A stretch of 8,139 nucleotides of DNA from Spirochaetaceae bacterium (GCA_026710565.1 JAPOQV010000577.1:1-8139), one strand, 5' to 3'. Shown: positions 1-6,874, counted from the stretch's first letter. Program-made: numbers and translations. Notes: a model not told the origin generated them from the letters alone.

Positions 1-115
1 AATGCTACCTTCGACATTTATGGCACTACATTGAAGGATTCAGCCCTCTTGGAGTCAGAGCCCCCCATAGATTCGCGGAAATCACCCCAACCTCGAGAAA
101 TCACCCCCACTGCCG
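1..115 (-). mobile_element. Possible insertion-sequence terminus (IS21-like), cut by window edge
   Basis: This stretch lies just beyond the stop codon of the last cas gene and is less GC-rich than the rest of the window, most clearly at 1-60. Read on the minus strand it begins TGGGGGTGATTTC at 109-97, and GGGGTGATTTC recurs at 88-78, a 19-bp period. A further run of six G lies at 66-61. A minus-strand ATG at 17-15 opens a frame reading MSKVA that leaves the window. IS21-family elements are known for ends starting with TG, several tandem terminal repeats and an istA gene starting a short way inside. The layout fits that pattern, but no transposase sequence is visible, so the family assignment is inference. 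Otherwise this would be an unexplained repeat in an intergenic region. Confidence 0.35.
78..108 (-). repeat. Two tandem copies of a GGGGTGATTTC repeat
   Basis: The 11-base unit GGGGTGATTTC is present exactly at 107-97 and 88-78 on the minus strand. The first copy has one extra leading G, at 108. The 19-bp period is close to two helical turns, as expected for side-by-side protein binding sites. There are only two copies and the spacer is 8 bp, so it is not a CRISPR array. The likeliest reading is transposase-binding repeats at an IS end. Confidence 0.7.
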
Positions 116-934
116 TTAAACTTGGGCTAGCTGCGGCCAGACACGCTTGTCTGGTTTCCAAGCGTCTAGAATCGCGTCGATGGCTGCGTGATCCAGCGCA
201 GGAGCCCACGCCGGCCACATGAATCGGTGCTCACGGGCGCCGCCCGGCACTCGGCGCCAACCTCTTTGAATCATGGAGGAGCGGGACTTACTGGCGAGCC
301 GGAAGTCGGTCCCCTCGCCTCGTACAGGCAATAGAGCAAGGCCAAAGAACGCGAGCACTTCGATGACTGGGTCGACCGCCGTTCTTGAAACATCAGATTG
401 CGATCCGAGTCTCGTCAGATCGAACCCCAGGCCGTTTCCCTCGACCCTTACCGCTCTGCCGGCGAACGAATCCATGAAACGTTCGACGGAAGGTTCCACC
501 CTGTCGTGCACCCTCAAGAGGCGACTCTGCATGGTGGCCCCCTTCGGCGCAGGAGGATCGAAAGGACCATGCGCAACCTCCCCACTCTTTTCTAAGTGGA
601 GATCCGTCATGGTCGACGACAGCGTCCACGAGTACAGGTGACCGCGCGTGGCGCGGGCTCTCTGGATGAAGGCGTCGACGTGCACCTTTCTTGGCAACGA
701 TGGCGTGTCACCCCAATGCTCGGCGATCGGCATGGCATCGAGCACACCGGTTGTCGGCCAGGAGTCGGCCAGGGTCTCCACCGGATCGGCGCCATCGGCC
801 GAGAGGACGGCCACCGGGGTCCGCTCCGTCGTCCAATGGAGACGGATCCTTGAGTCCAGCACGGTCGCCCCGACGGCGGCCAGCCATGCGTTCAGCCACG
901 ACGCCGGAAGCCCCGGGCATGTCACTTCGGCCAT
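116..934 (-). CDS. csb3: Cas8-like protein of type I-G Cascade (Csb3/Cas8u2-like)
   Basis: This 272-aa protein probably acts as the large-subunit equivalent of the type I-G effector complex, where such proteins help recognise the PAM and recruit Cas3. The assignment rests on position (last gene after cas3) and on sequence features. The N-terminus reads CPGLPASWLNAWLAAVG (residues 6-22). A central EGNGLGFDLTRL segment (165-176) is followed by VDPVIEVLAFFGLALLP (187-203). A Trp-rich FMWPAWAP lies at 238-245. The last two patterns resemble type I-G Cas8 proteins as I remember them. An in-frame ATG at 1024 exists, but the start at 934 is preferred: GGAGGT lies 6 nt upstream and the ATG shares one base with the cas3 stop. 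It is far shorter than Csx17, the ~700-aa Cas8 of other I-G loci. It ends 7 bp before the putative IS end, apparently with a native C-terminus. Exact family membership is less certain than for its neighbours. Confidence 0.68.
   Translation of the reverse strand: MAEVTCPGLPASWLNAWLAAVGATVLDSRIRLHWTTERTPVAVLSADGADPVETLADSWPTTGVLDAMPIAEHWGDTPSLPRKVHVDAFIQRARATRGHLYSWTLSSTMTDLHLEKSGEVAHGPFDPPAPKGATMQSRLLRVHDRVEPSVERFMDSFAGRAVRVEGNGLGFDLTRLGSQSDVSRTAVDPVIEVLAFFGLALLPVRGEGTDFRLASKSRSSMIQRGWRRVPGGAREHRFMWPAWAPALDHAAIDAILDAWKPDKRVWPQLAQV
137..154. repeat. Perfect 7-bp inverted repeat at the 3' end of csb3
   Basis: CCAGACA at 137-143 and TGTCTGG at 148-154 are perfect complements around a 4-base loop. 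The hairpin falls within the last coding codons of csb3, about 20 nt before its stop. No T-run follows on the minus strand, so it is not a canonical intrinsic terminator. It could stabilise the mRNA 3' end or be chance. Confidence 0.45.
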
Positions 935-3741
935 CAGCGGACCTCCAGCTCGTTCACCCGCGATCCTGCCGAGACCGCGTGGTCGGCCCGACGGACGATC
1001 GACTCCAGGAGGGCCAGTCCCCATGGTCCGAACCGGTCGTTGAGCCGTTTGAAACGCGCCGGCTGGTTCCAGTCGATCATGGACAGATCGGCCGGGGCAT
1101 CGACGCGCGCACCCGCGATGTCGACGGACACGGCGCCGGTCGTATGGTCATCGACCGGCGTCACCAGCGGTCGGCCCGTACCGTGATGGCTGACGACCAA
1201 GTGGACGAGCAGATCCGCAAGTAGCGGATCGATCCCTTCCGAGTGTGCTTCAACCCAGCGCCGAACCAGACGCGCCGACAACTCCTCATGCCGGCCCCCG
1301 CGTGGCCATCCCGCGGCGATCCGGGCGGCACTCCACCGGCTGCGCCGCATCTGCGACTTGGCCACGGGGACGGGCTGATCCCCGTCGGGATCAAGCCATC
1401 GTTGGAACCGGCGGTCGGCTTTGCCGACATCATGAGAACGGCCGGCCCGCTCGACCACGGCAGCCAGGTCGGACGAGATGCCAAGGCGCTCTGCAATCGT
1501 TCGTGAGCGCGCCGCGACGGCGTCATTGTGGCGATCCAGCTCGACGGCGGTGTCCGCCTGGGAAAGCTCATCGAGCTCGTCGCTGCTTGGTTCGCGGGCA
1601 GCGCGCCTGGGCAGACGCGGCACCTCATTCGCCATGGTGACGACCCCTCGCTCCAGATCGGCGATCAGCTCGCGCCAGTCCGATTCGTCCCAGCCGATCG
1701 GCGTTGCAGCGCCGATGGCCTCCAGGATCAGGTCGACAGCCTCAGCGCGCTGGGCATCGTCGAGGTCTTCGTCGTCGGCGATGGTCCCCATTGCTCTGTT
1801 GACCAGAGCGCCGACCGAAGCGCCGCACAGCCGTCGGATCGCATCGGCGTCCAGGGGCAGTCCGGAATCTGCGATCGATGCGTCGACGACGGGGGCTGAA
1901 GACTCCGCATCCCACCCAAACTGGTCCAGCAGGCCCCGTTCCGATTCCAGCACGATTACGTCACCCGGGCGAAGCTCCGCGCGAGAAGCCGTCTCCATGG
2001 TTACGCCGTCGGGAGCGAGCCGCCGCAACTCCTCTTCGTCGCCGAACACCTGCCGCACTTCGTTGAGCGGTACCTCGACGGCCTCCCGGTCGGTCGCTCG
2101 CGGCCACAGCAACTCGCCGTCCTGTGGAACGTGAACGCGCCAGATCAGCGTCACCGAGTAGTCCGGAGCGGCCACCCCGGAGAAGTAGGGGTCGACCGGC
2201 GCCTCGCCGTCGGGAGGCGTCGTGGTCTTCACCCACTCCCACAAGAGACCGTTCAGTATTTCCGGCGCACGTCCGGGATCATCGGCCGGCAGTCCCAGAA
2301 TCCCGGCAACCCGCCGGGGTGAGAGGACCACCGTGCCTCTGTCGCTGCCGTCGCCTTGGAGGGCAGCCTGAAGTCTCCGCAGCACCGTCGCTGGTTCGCC
2401 GCCGTAGACCGGCCACGCCTCACCGTCCTGAGGTCCGGTGCGTCTGTTCCTGGGCGGGGGCAGGTGGACGTAGACGGCCCTCGCATGGGGATAGCGCCCG
2501 AGTCGGTTCAAGCGTCCGAGCCGCTGCGTCAAGGCCCGCACGCCGCACGCTTCAGTAACGAGAAACTCGGCGTCGATGTCGGCGCCAACCTCGAGCGTCT
2601 GGGTGGCGATCACGATCAAGTGGCGTCGGCGACCGACCGCGGAATCACGGGTCGAAGCCATTCCGTGCACGGGATCGAGGATCTGCCGCCGGATGCGTTC
2701 GGCTTCCCGCTCCCTGACCCGGCCCGTCAGGAGAAGGACGTCCGCCTCGTCAGCGAAAGTACTGCTCAGGCGCCGAAACGCCTCGCGGGCGGTGGCCGGA
2801 GTGTTGGCGAACACCACGCAGCTTGCCGGAGCAGATGCGCCGTCCACCAAGGAACACGTCGCCTCGGCGAGCCGTTGCCCGGCATCGCCGGAATCGACGC
2901 GCAACTCCACCGGCTTCGCCGCATCAAGCCGCTGCCGCACAATCGGGTGTGCTTCGTCTGCAGCGTCCAGGTCGAACCGCTCCGCTACGGAGGCGTCTCC
3001 GGTCGCCGTCAGCGCCACGATCGCGGGCCGCGACCTTGCGTCGGCCAGTATCGGCAGCGCCCCCGGCGTGCACTCGGGGAGTGCCGCCAGCAGACCCATC
3101 AGGTGGGGGACCAGATGCGCCTCGTCCATGATGACGAGGCTGTCGGTTCCGGCCATGGCGGCGTCGATCGGCCGCATCGACCGGGTGGACCCGTAGCCGC
3201 GAAACAGGAGTCGGGATCCGTACATTGGCAGGGTGGAGAGCAGGATCGCCGGCTGTGACGGATCGGCTGGAATACGGGACGGGACTCCACCGCGAAGCCG
3301 AATCACGTCGAGCGGTTCGGCGTACGGATCTGCAGACAGCGACCGCAGGCGATCCGCGACCGCCATGACGGCATCCGCTTCGGCACCGTCGAGTCCGCAC
3401 GTGCGCGGATCGCTCAGCGCTCCGCCGATCGCCTCTGCGTGCTCCGCCGTCGCATCGACCAGTAGCCGCCTGTTGACGAGCCACCAGATCCGTATCGGCG
3501 CCGTGCGCACGGCCGGCGAGCGGTCAGCCTGGGAAGCGAGCCACCACACGGCGACATCGAGGCACGCCGTCTTCCCGAGACCGGTCGGCACGCCGACTTC
3601 GGCGGGCCAATGTTCGGTTTCGGCGACACGGTCCGCCAGGCGAGACTGCCAAGGGAACGGGTCACGGCCATTGATGGCTCGGTAGAACTCCCCGAATGCC
3701 GGCATGGCGCGCGGAGCCGGCCGATCAGGTGTCCTGGCCAT
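934..3741 (-). CDS. cas3: Type I-G CRISPR helicase-nuclease Cas3
   Basis: This 935-aa effector nuclease is recruited to the target-bound crRNA complex, unwinds DNA with ATP and degrades it. Helicase motifs appear in order: Walker A GVPTGLGKT (50-58), DEAH box (206-209), LTATG (244-248), motif V ATQTLEVGADID (379-390) and motif VI QRLGRLNRLGR (406-416). The HD nuclease is C-terminal, as in I-U/I-G Cas3 and unlike most other type I systems. It shows a leading His at 738, HDVGKAD from 770, RHE at 818-820, SHHG at 851-854 and RADH at 918-921. All expected metal ligands appear present, so the enzyme looks active. The open frame extends to a GTG at 3777, but the ATG at 3741 is preferred because GGTGG lies 9 nt upstream. 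A later Met at 3705 lacks a ribosome site. The start lies inside the end of csb2, and the TGA shares its last base with the csb3 ATG. Confidence 0.93.
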   Translation of the reverse strand: MARTPDRPAPRAMPAFGEFYRAINGRDPFPWQSRLADRVAETEHWPAEVGVPTGLGKTACLDVAVWWLASQADRSPAVRTAPIRIWWLVNRRLLVDATAEHAEAIGGALSDPRTCGLDGAEADAVMAVADRLRSLSADPYAEPLDVIRLRGGVPSRIPADPSQPAILLSTLPMYGSRLLFRGYGSTRSMRPIDAAMAGTDSLVIMDEAHLVPHLMGLLAALPECTPGALPILADARSRPAIVALTATGDASVAERFDLDAADEAHPIVRQRLDAAKPVELRVDSGDAGQRLAEATCSLVDGASAPASCVVFANTPATAREAFRRLSSTFADEADVLLLTGRVREREAERIRRQILDPVHGMASTRDSAVGRRRHLIVIATQTLEVGADIDAEFLVTEACGVRALTQRLGRLNRLGRYPHARAVYVHLPPPRNRRTGPQDGEAWPVYGGEPATVLRRLQAALQGDGSDRGTVVLSPRRVAGILGLPADDPGRAPEILNGLLWEWVKTTTPPDGEAPVDPYFSGVAAPDYSVTLIWRVHVPQDGELLWPRATDREAVEVPLNEVRQVFGDEEELRRLAPDGVTMETASRAELRPGDVIVLESERGLLDQFGWDAESSAPVVDASIADSGLPLDADAIRRLCGASVGALVNRAMGTIADDEDLDDAQRAEAVDLILEAIGAATPIGWDESDWRELIADLERGVVTMANEVPRLPRRAAREPSSDELDELSQADTAVELDRHNDAVAARSRTIAERLGISSDLAAVVERAGRSHDVGKADRRFQRWLDPDGDQPVPVAKSQMRRSRWSAARIAAGWPRGGRHEELSARLVRRWVEAHSEGIDPLLADLLVHLVVSHHGTGRPLVTPVDDHTTGAVSVDIAGARVDAPADLSMIDWNQPARFKRLNDRFGPWGLALLESIVRRADHAVSAGSRVNELEVR
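941..946 (-). promoter_or_regulatory. Shine-Dalgarno GGAGGT for csb3
   Basis: GGAGGT on the minus strand lies 6 nt before the ATG at 934. It sits inside the last codons of cas3. It decides the start against the upstream ATG at 1024 and supports translational coupling with cas3. Confidence 0.8.
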
Positions 3742-5143
3742 CTGCATCGTCCACCGGCACGCAGAGTCCGAAACCACGCTGTCGCCCGGCGCCGATCGCC
3801 ACCGGCCCGACGACGGCGTCCTCGAACCACAGTTGGATGTGCGAGTAGGGCAACCCCGTCCTGCCGGGCCGATTCACTTCCACCGGAGCGAGATCTACCG
3901 CGCCACGAACCAGCGGTGAGCGCGCGGATCGGAACCGTGTCGGCGCCGGCAGACCGGCATGGACGCACCATCTGGACAGGTCCGCCAGATCAAGGGTGCC
4001 TCGGCGCTCGTGGATCGCCGGAAACGCCGTCACCCAACAGCGCGATCTGCTCCGCCAACGCGCCGGGCTCGCCGCCACGGGACGGCTCTCGCCCTGCCAC
4101 GGCGTGACCGCAACATCGACGCCGCGACCGGTCAAGCGCTGGATCGCCAGCGCTGCGTCGCGAGCCCGCTGACGCACGTCGGGCTCGCATCCCGGCGGCA
4201 TCCACAACGCCAGACCGTGAATCCTCCCACGGGACCGCGCGTACCCGACGTCGGGGAGCGCCAGGAAGCGAGCCAGCTCGTAACCGTTTCGATTGAACCC
4301 GTGCCCGTGTAAAGCCGGTGGGGGCTCGCCGTGCATCCTCTCGTGATGGCTGAGCACGGCCTGCTTGAACAGTGCCGTAACCGCTGTGACGCGACGGCCC
4401 GAGACGGCCGCGCCCAAACGCAGCCAGGCCACCACCGTGCCGGTGTCGTCCTGAACGGCCGCGGCGGGTGACCGGTACGGAACCTGATGCCGCAGGGCCG
4501 GGAACTGGGCACGGGCGACATCGGCTCCGAACTCGACCCAACGGTCGTACATCGCGTCCAGAACCTGTACGTCGCCCTCCTGGGGCACGCTGATCTCCAC
4601 GTCTCCGTACGGGTCGGGATGGAACGCCTCTGCGGTTTCTGCGAACTGCGGTACTCGCGTGTCGACGCGTACCCGCACCGGCGAGTCAGCCGCTCCCAGG
4701 TACCCGATGCGGGCAGCCCGCCGGCGGAGGGCGTCGGCCGTCCCGGGCGGGCACTCGGTATCCCACGAGTAGACGACACGGGGATCGCGAGGCGTGACCC
4801 GCACTCCCGGCCGTACCGACGCGCCTTTGCGCGCAAGGTACTCCTGGTGGGTCGACTTTTGCGCGTTCCCCTTGTGCTCCACGACGTAGCGCGGACGAAG
4901 CACCTGATGGCACGGCCGCGCGTGAGCGTGGATGACCGGCGCCAGAAGCTGCTCGAACCACTTCAGTTCGGACCCGTCGGTCACCGTGCACCGGCCTCGG
5001 GTCCCGTCCGCCGCAACCAGCGCCGCCAGAAGCCGGGCGGGTGCAGGAGGCCACTCGCCACGGGTCAGGCCACCGGTGTTTGCGGTGCCATCGGGATCGC
5101 CCCGAAACGTTCCATGCAGAAGCTCAACCGAGATGGCGAGCAT
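3725..5143 (-). CDS. csb2: Type I-G Cas5-Cas6 fusion protein Csb2
   Basis: This 472-aa protein belongs to the Csb2 family (GSU0054 type), in which a Cas5 RAMP domain and a Cas6-like crRNA-processing domain are fused. It would cut the repeat RNA and hold the crRNA ends in Cascade. The N-terminus MLAISVELLHGTFRG and the EWPPAPARLLAALVA block (30-44) are typical of the family. The C-terminus carries YSHIQLWFED (433-442) and a glycine-rich RAMP loop GAGRQRGFGL (451-460), characteristic of Cas6-like domains. His435 is a candidate functional residue, but I cannot prove its role. Its ATG overlaps the csb1 TGA by one base (TGATG), and its own 3' end overlaps the cas3 start, so translation is probably coupled. 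The length is in the usual range for the family and no frameshift is seen. Confidence 0.9.
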   Translation of the reverse strand: MLAISVELLHGTFRGDPDGTANTGGLTRGEWPPAPARLLAALVAADGTRGRCTVTDGSELKWFEQLLAPVIHAHARPCHQVLRPRYVVEHKGNAQKSTHQEYLARKGASVRPGVRVTPRDPRVVYSWDTECPPGTADALRRRAARIGYLGAADSPVRVRVDTRVPQFAETAEAFHPDPYGDVEISVPQEGDVQVLDAMYDRWVEFGADVARAQFPALRHQVPYRSPAAAVQDDTGTVVAWLRLGAAVSGRRVTAVTALFKQAVLSHHERMHGEPPPALHGHGFNRNGYELARFLALPDVGYARSRGRIHGLALWMPPGCEPDVRQRARDAALAIQRLTGRGVDVAVTPWQGESRPVAASPARWRSRSRCWVTAFPAIHERRGTLDLADLSRWCVHAGLPAPTRFRSARSPLVRGAVDLAPVEVNRPGRTGLPYSHIQLWFEDAVVGPVAIGAGRQRGFGLCVPVDDADGQDT

Positions 5144-6342
5144 CAGTCATCGAGTTCCGGCCACGTCGCCAGGATCGCGTTGCGCAGGTTGTCCTTGGGC
5201 GTGAGCTTCAACGGCGGCTCGCCCCACCCGTCGAGCGGCACGCCGGCCGACCTCGCGTGGTCCACTGCGTTTTGCAGCAACGCTCCGGTCATCTCCGCGT
5301 CGCCGACCTCGCACGCGTCGTCGGTAACGCTTCCGAGCCAAGTGACAGTCGCTGCCGTCGGTCGCAACTCGGCGCCGGAGCGCAGCGCGAAGCCTCGACC
5401 GAAGGCGAGCACGTGGGCATGGAGCCCGAGCGCAACCAGGAGCGCCCGGCCAGCGGCGTCCGCTTTGCGATCATGGTCCGGCCCCAGTGAGATGCGCCTC
5501 AGTTGCGCGAACGACAGCGTCGCCCGCTGTGACACCCGAGCGAAGGAGACCGCGGCGGCTGCCGCTTCGGCGCCCATGAATGGCACCTGCCCATGGCCGA
5601 TCTCGGAGAGCTTGTCCCTCTTGCCTCCTGCGACCTTCTCCACCTTGCCGATGTCCCAGCTCAACCGATCGTCAGGATTGGACGTGATCGCCTCGTCGGT
5701 GCTGAGATTCAGGGCGTCGCCCTTCAGTCCGAGGACCTTCGTGTCAGTAGACGCGGGGCTCCAGCCGACGATCTCCGACACCCATGAACGGGCATGCTTG
5801 GTGTTCTGCCGCTTCTTCCCCAGGTGCGACTGCCAGAATCCGTACAGCAGCGCCTGCGGGAACCAGGCCATGAGCGGGCCGCATGCCTCCGGCGTTGCCC
5901 CGAAGGTCGCCTGTCCGATGTCCGTCCGCGTAAAGTCGTCGGGACCGATGCGGGCATCCCGCAGATACGCGTCGGCGTTGCGATGCGGAAACTGCAGACT
6001 GGAGAGTTGGCGCGGGAGGTGGGCCGGCAGCTTGCCCACGCCGGTCAGGTCAAGCACCAGCTCGGGCACGCCGATCTGTTTCCGATGGCGGCGGATCGCC
6101 TCCTCCAGGCGGTTCGCCTGCGACGGGACGTTGTCGATCACGATGACAGCGGTAGGTGCCTCGTCGGTCGGTGCCGCCCAGCGCCGATCCATCTGATACG
6201 TTCCACCCTCGTAGACCGCCGGCTTCACCGGACCCCCAGGTCCGGAGAGCGGATCGAGTTCCGTGTCGATGCGGATGCCGTCGTCGAATGAGTCGTCCGC
6301 GCAGCCGGCAAGAAGTGAGTCGACGTTGATCGTGCGGGCCAT
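5143..6342 (-). CDS. csb1: Type I-G Cas7-family RAMP protein Csb1
   Basis: This 399-aa protein is the Cas7 backbone subunit of the type I-G complex (Csb1, GSU0053 type). Several copies coat the crRNA spacer. Family signatures are SQANRLE (74-80), HRNADAYLRD (120-129), LLYGFWQSHLGKK (165-177) and KHARSWVSEIVGW (182-194). It is the first gene of the cas operon. GGAGGT lies 6 nt upstream of the ATG, a near-ideal ribosome site, as expected for the most abundant Cascade subunit. The stop shares a base with the csb2 start. The promoter must lie in the 6343-6556 gap. A 569-aa frame on the opposite strand over csb1 and csb2 is a GC-bias shadow. Confidence 0.92.
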   Translation of the reverse strand: MARTINVDSLLAGCADDSFDDGIRIDTELDPLSGPGGPVKPAVYEGGTYQMDRRWAAPTDEAPTAVIVIDNVPSQANRLEEAIRRHRKQIGVPELVLDLTGVGKLPAHLPRQLSSLQFPHRNADAYLRDARIGPDDFTRTDIGQATFGATPEACGPLMAWFPQALLYGFWQSHLGKKRQNTKHARSWVSEIVGWSPASTDTKVLGLKGDALNLSTDEAITSNPDDRLSWDIGKVEKVAGGKRDKLSEIGHGQVPFMGAEAAAAAVSFARVSQRATLSFAQLRRISLGPDHDRKADAAGRALLVALGLHAHVLAFGRGFALRSGAELRPTAATVTWLGSVTDDACEVGDAEMTGALLQNAVDHARSAGVPLDGWGEPPLKLTPKDNLRNAILATWPELDD

Positions 6343-6556
6343 CAGGCCACCTCCGAAGTCGTTGATGGGTATTTCGACAGGCGAATCCCTCTGTGGTTCG
6401 ACGGCGACCCCCGACTTGAAGAGCCAGCCCGTCTTCTCGCACTACATGTATCGGCTCATCTGGGCCAACTACGCACCGTAGCGCGGTTCTCGAATATGGA
6501 TTAGCTGGATAAAATGACGGACTGGGCACGGGCAGAAACAGAAGTACACGAAGCGA
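6343..6556 (-). promoter_or_regulatory. Upstream region of the cas operon, promoter expected but not resolved
   Basis: This gap of about 210 bp separates csb1 from the vapC remnant and should hold the cas promoter. Its only AT-rich patch is at about 6491-6516. On the minus strand it contains CATATT (6498-6493), a possible -10 box, but no convincing -35 box lies 15-18 bp upstream. A small inverted repeat, CTACG-CAC-CGTAG, is at 6469-6481. No CRISPR-like repeat is visible. Open frames cross the gap on both strands, including a plus-strand one ending at a TAG at 6479-6481, but they lack a credible start, ribosome site or recognisable family. Confidence 0.3.
6349..6354 (-). promoter_or_regulatory. 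Shine-Dalgarno GGAGGT for csb1
   Basis: A perfect GGAGGT on the minus strand is separated by 6 nt from the csb1 ATG at 6342. This fixes the start of the operon's first gene. Confidence 0.85.
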
Positions 6557-6592
6557 TCACACGGCCACGCTGTCGTCCACGACCAGTCGCAT
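6557..6592 (-). pseudogene. Truncated vapC (PIN-domain toxin) remnant, first 11 codons only
   Basis: Two bases after the antitoxin stop, an ATG opens the frame MRLVVDDSVAV followed by TGA. VapC/PIN-domain RNases typically begin with MRLVVDASVAVKW or close variants, including the first catalytic Asp, which is present here as Asp6. Everything beyond codon 11 is absent: translation of the next 60 codons in the same frame shows no PIN motifs. The break at about 6559 is abrupt, which suggests a deletion or insertion junction rather than gradual decay. The fragment cannot encode an active toxin. Confidence 0.65.
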
Positions 6593-6594
6593 CG

Positions 6595-6852
6595 TCAAAA
6601 TCGATGGCCGCCGGCTCGATCTTCCCTGATCAGAACCTCGGAGGGCGTGTGCGCCCGTTGGCTCCGGCTGGCGTGCCGCAGCCGGACGACCATCCGGAGG
6701 AAGGTTCGGCGCCGCGTCTCCAGATCGTCTGCTGCGGCGCATTCGGGTATGTGACGCGCCTCGCTCTGGAGCGAACGGTTGCTGACCGCCGCGCGCTGCT
6801 TGAGCTGCCGCACGACCTCGTCATCGAGGCGCCTCACGTTGATGGTCGCCAT
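6595..6852 (-). CDS. FitA/VapB-like ribbon-helix-helix antitoxin, without intact toxin partner
   Basis: This 85-aa protein would bind DNA as a dimer and neutralise a cognate VapC RNase. The N-terminus MATINVRRLDDEVVRQLKQRAAVSNRSLQSEARHI (residues 1-35) matches the FitA/VapB-type ribbon-helix-helix pattern: one beta strand, then two helices with the conserved RS(L/M)xxEAR segment. The C-terminal TPSEVLIREDR is typical of the toxin-binding tail of this group. A strong ribosome site, GGAGGG, lies 4 nt before the ATG. The vapC reading frame follows after 2 nt but is broken after 11 codons, so this is now an orphan antitoxin. It is transcribed towards the cas operon and diverges from the dioxygenase gene. 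It could still act as a DNA-binding autoregulator or neutralise VapC toxins elsewhere, but this is unproven. Confidence 0.8.
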   Translation of the reverse strand: MATINVRRLDDEVVRQLKQRAAVSNRSLQSEARHIPECAAADDLETRRRTFLRMVVRLRHASRSQRAHTPSEVLIREDRAGGHRF

Positions 6853-6856
6853 CCTT

Positions 6857-6862
6857 CCCTCC
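6857..6862 (-). promoter_or_regulatory. Shine-Dalgarno GGAGGG for the vapB-like gene
   Basis: GGAGGG on the minus strand is spaced 4 nt from the ATG at 6852. It supports the antitoxin gene as real and still translatable. Confidence 0.65.
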
Positions 6863-6874
6863 GATGTCGTCAGA

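Larger units (their letters stand above)
116..6342 (-). other. Type I-G (I-U) CRISPR-Cas interference operon
   Basis: Four minus-strand genes follow each other with no gaps: csb1, csb2, cas3 and a Cas8-position gene. csb1/csb2 and cas3/csb3 each share one base in a TGATG overlap, and the cas3 start lies inside the end of csb2. As I recall, the order csb1-csb2-cas3-csb3 is that of the Bifidobacterium animalis type I-U locus. The Csb2 Cas5-Cas6 fusion and the C-terminal HD domain of Cas3 are hallmarks of this subtype. Adaptation genes and the repeat array are not in the window. Confidence 0.9.

Noticed and set aside
78..108. The two GGGGTGATTTC copies as a CRISPR remnant
   Set aside because: The unit is too short and the period of 19 bp leaves an 8-bp spacer. 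The position and TG-start fit an IS end better.
935..1024. Upstream ATG for csb3 at 1024
   Set aside because: The 30 extra residues are Gly/Arg/Pro-rich shadow sequence overlapping the end of cas3. The ATG at 934 has a perfect ribosome site and the TGATG coupling seen elsewhere in the operon.
2356..3258. A 300-codon open frame on the plus strand inside cas3
   Set aside because: It is antisense to the conserved helicase motifs of Cas3. The Cas3 frame explains the sequence and this one shows no family features.
4487..6196. A 569-codon open frame on the plus strand
   Set aside because: It lies wholly antisense to csb1 and csb2, is rich in Ser/Arg/Pro/Ala as expected for a GC-bias shadow frame, and has no recognisable domain or ribosome site.
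6361..6504. Plus-strand frames in the csb1-vapC gap, one ending at a TAG at 6479-6481 and one at a later TAG at 6502-6504
   Set aside because: The peptides look mildly protein-like, but they have no ribosome site or credible start and run back into the antisense of csb1. I recognise no family.
6050..6529. Continuation of vapC after its TGA in the same frame
   Set aside because: The frame reopens and stays open into csb1, but the residues do not match a PIN domain, so a simple nonsense mutation in vapC is not supported.
6343..6556. CRISPR array or leader next to csb1
   Set aside because: I saw no repeated unit of 25-40 bp in the gap, only a short CTACG/CGTAG inverted repeat.
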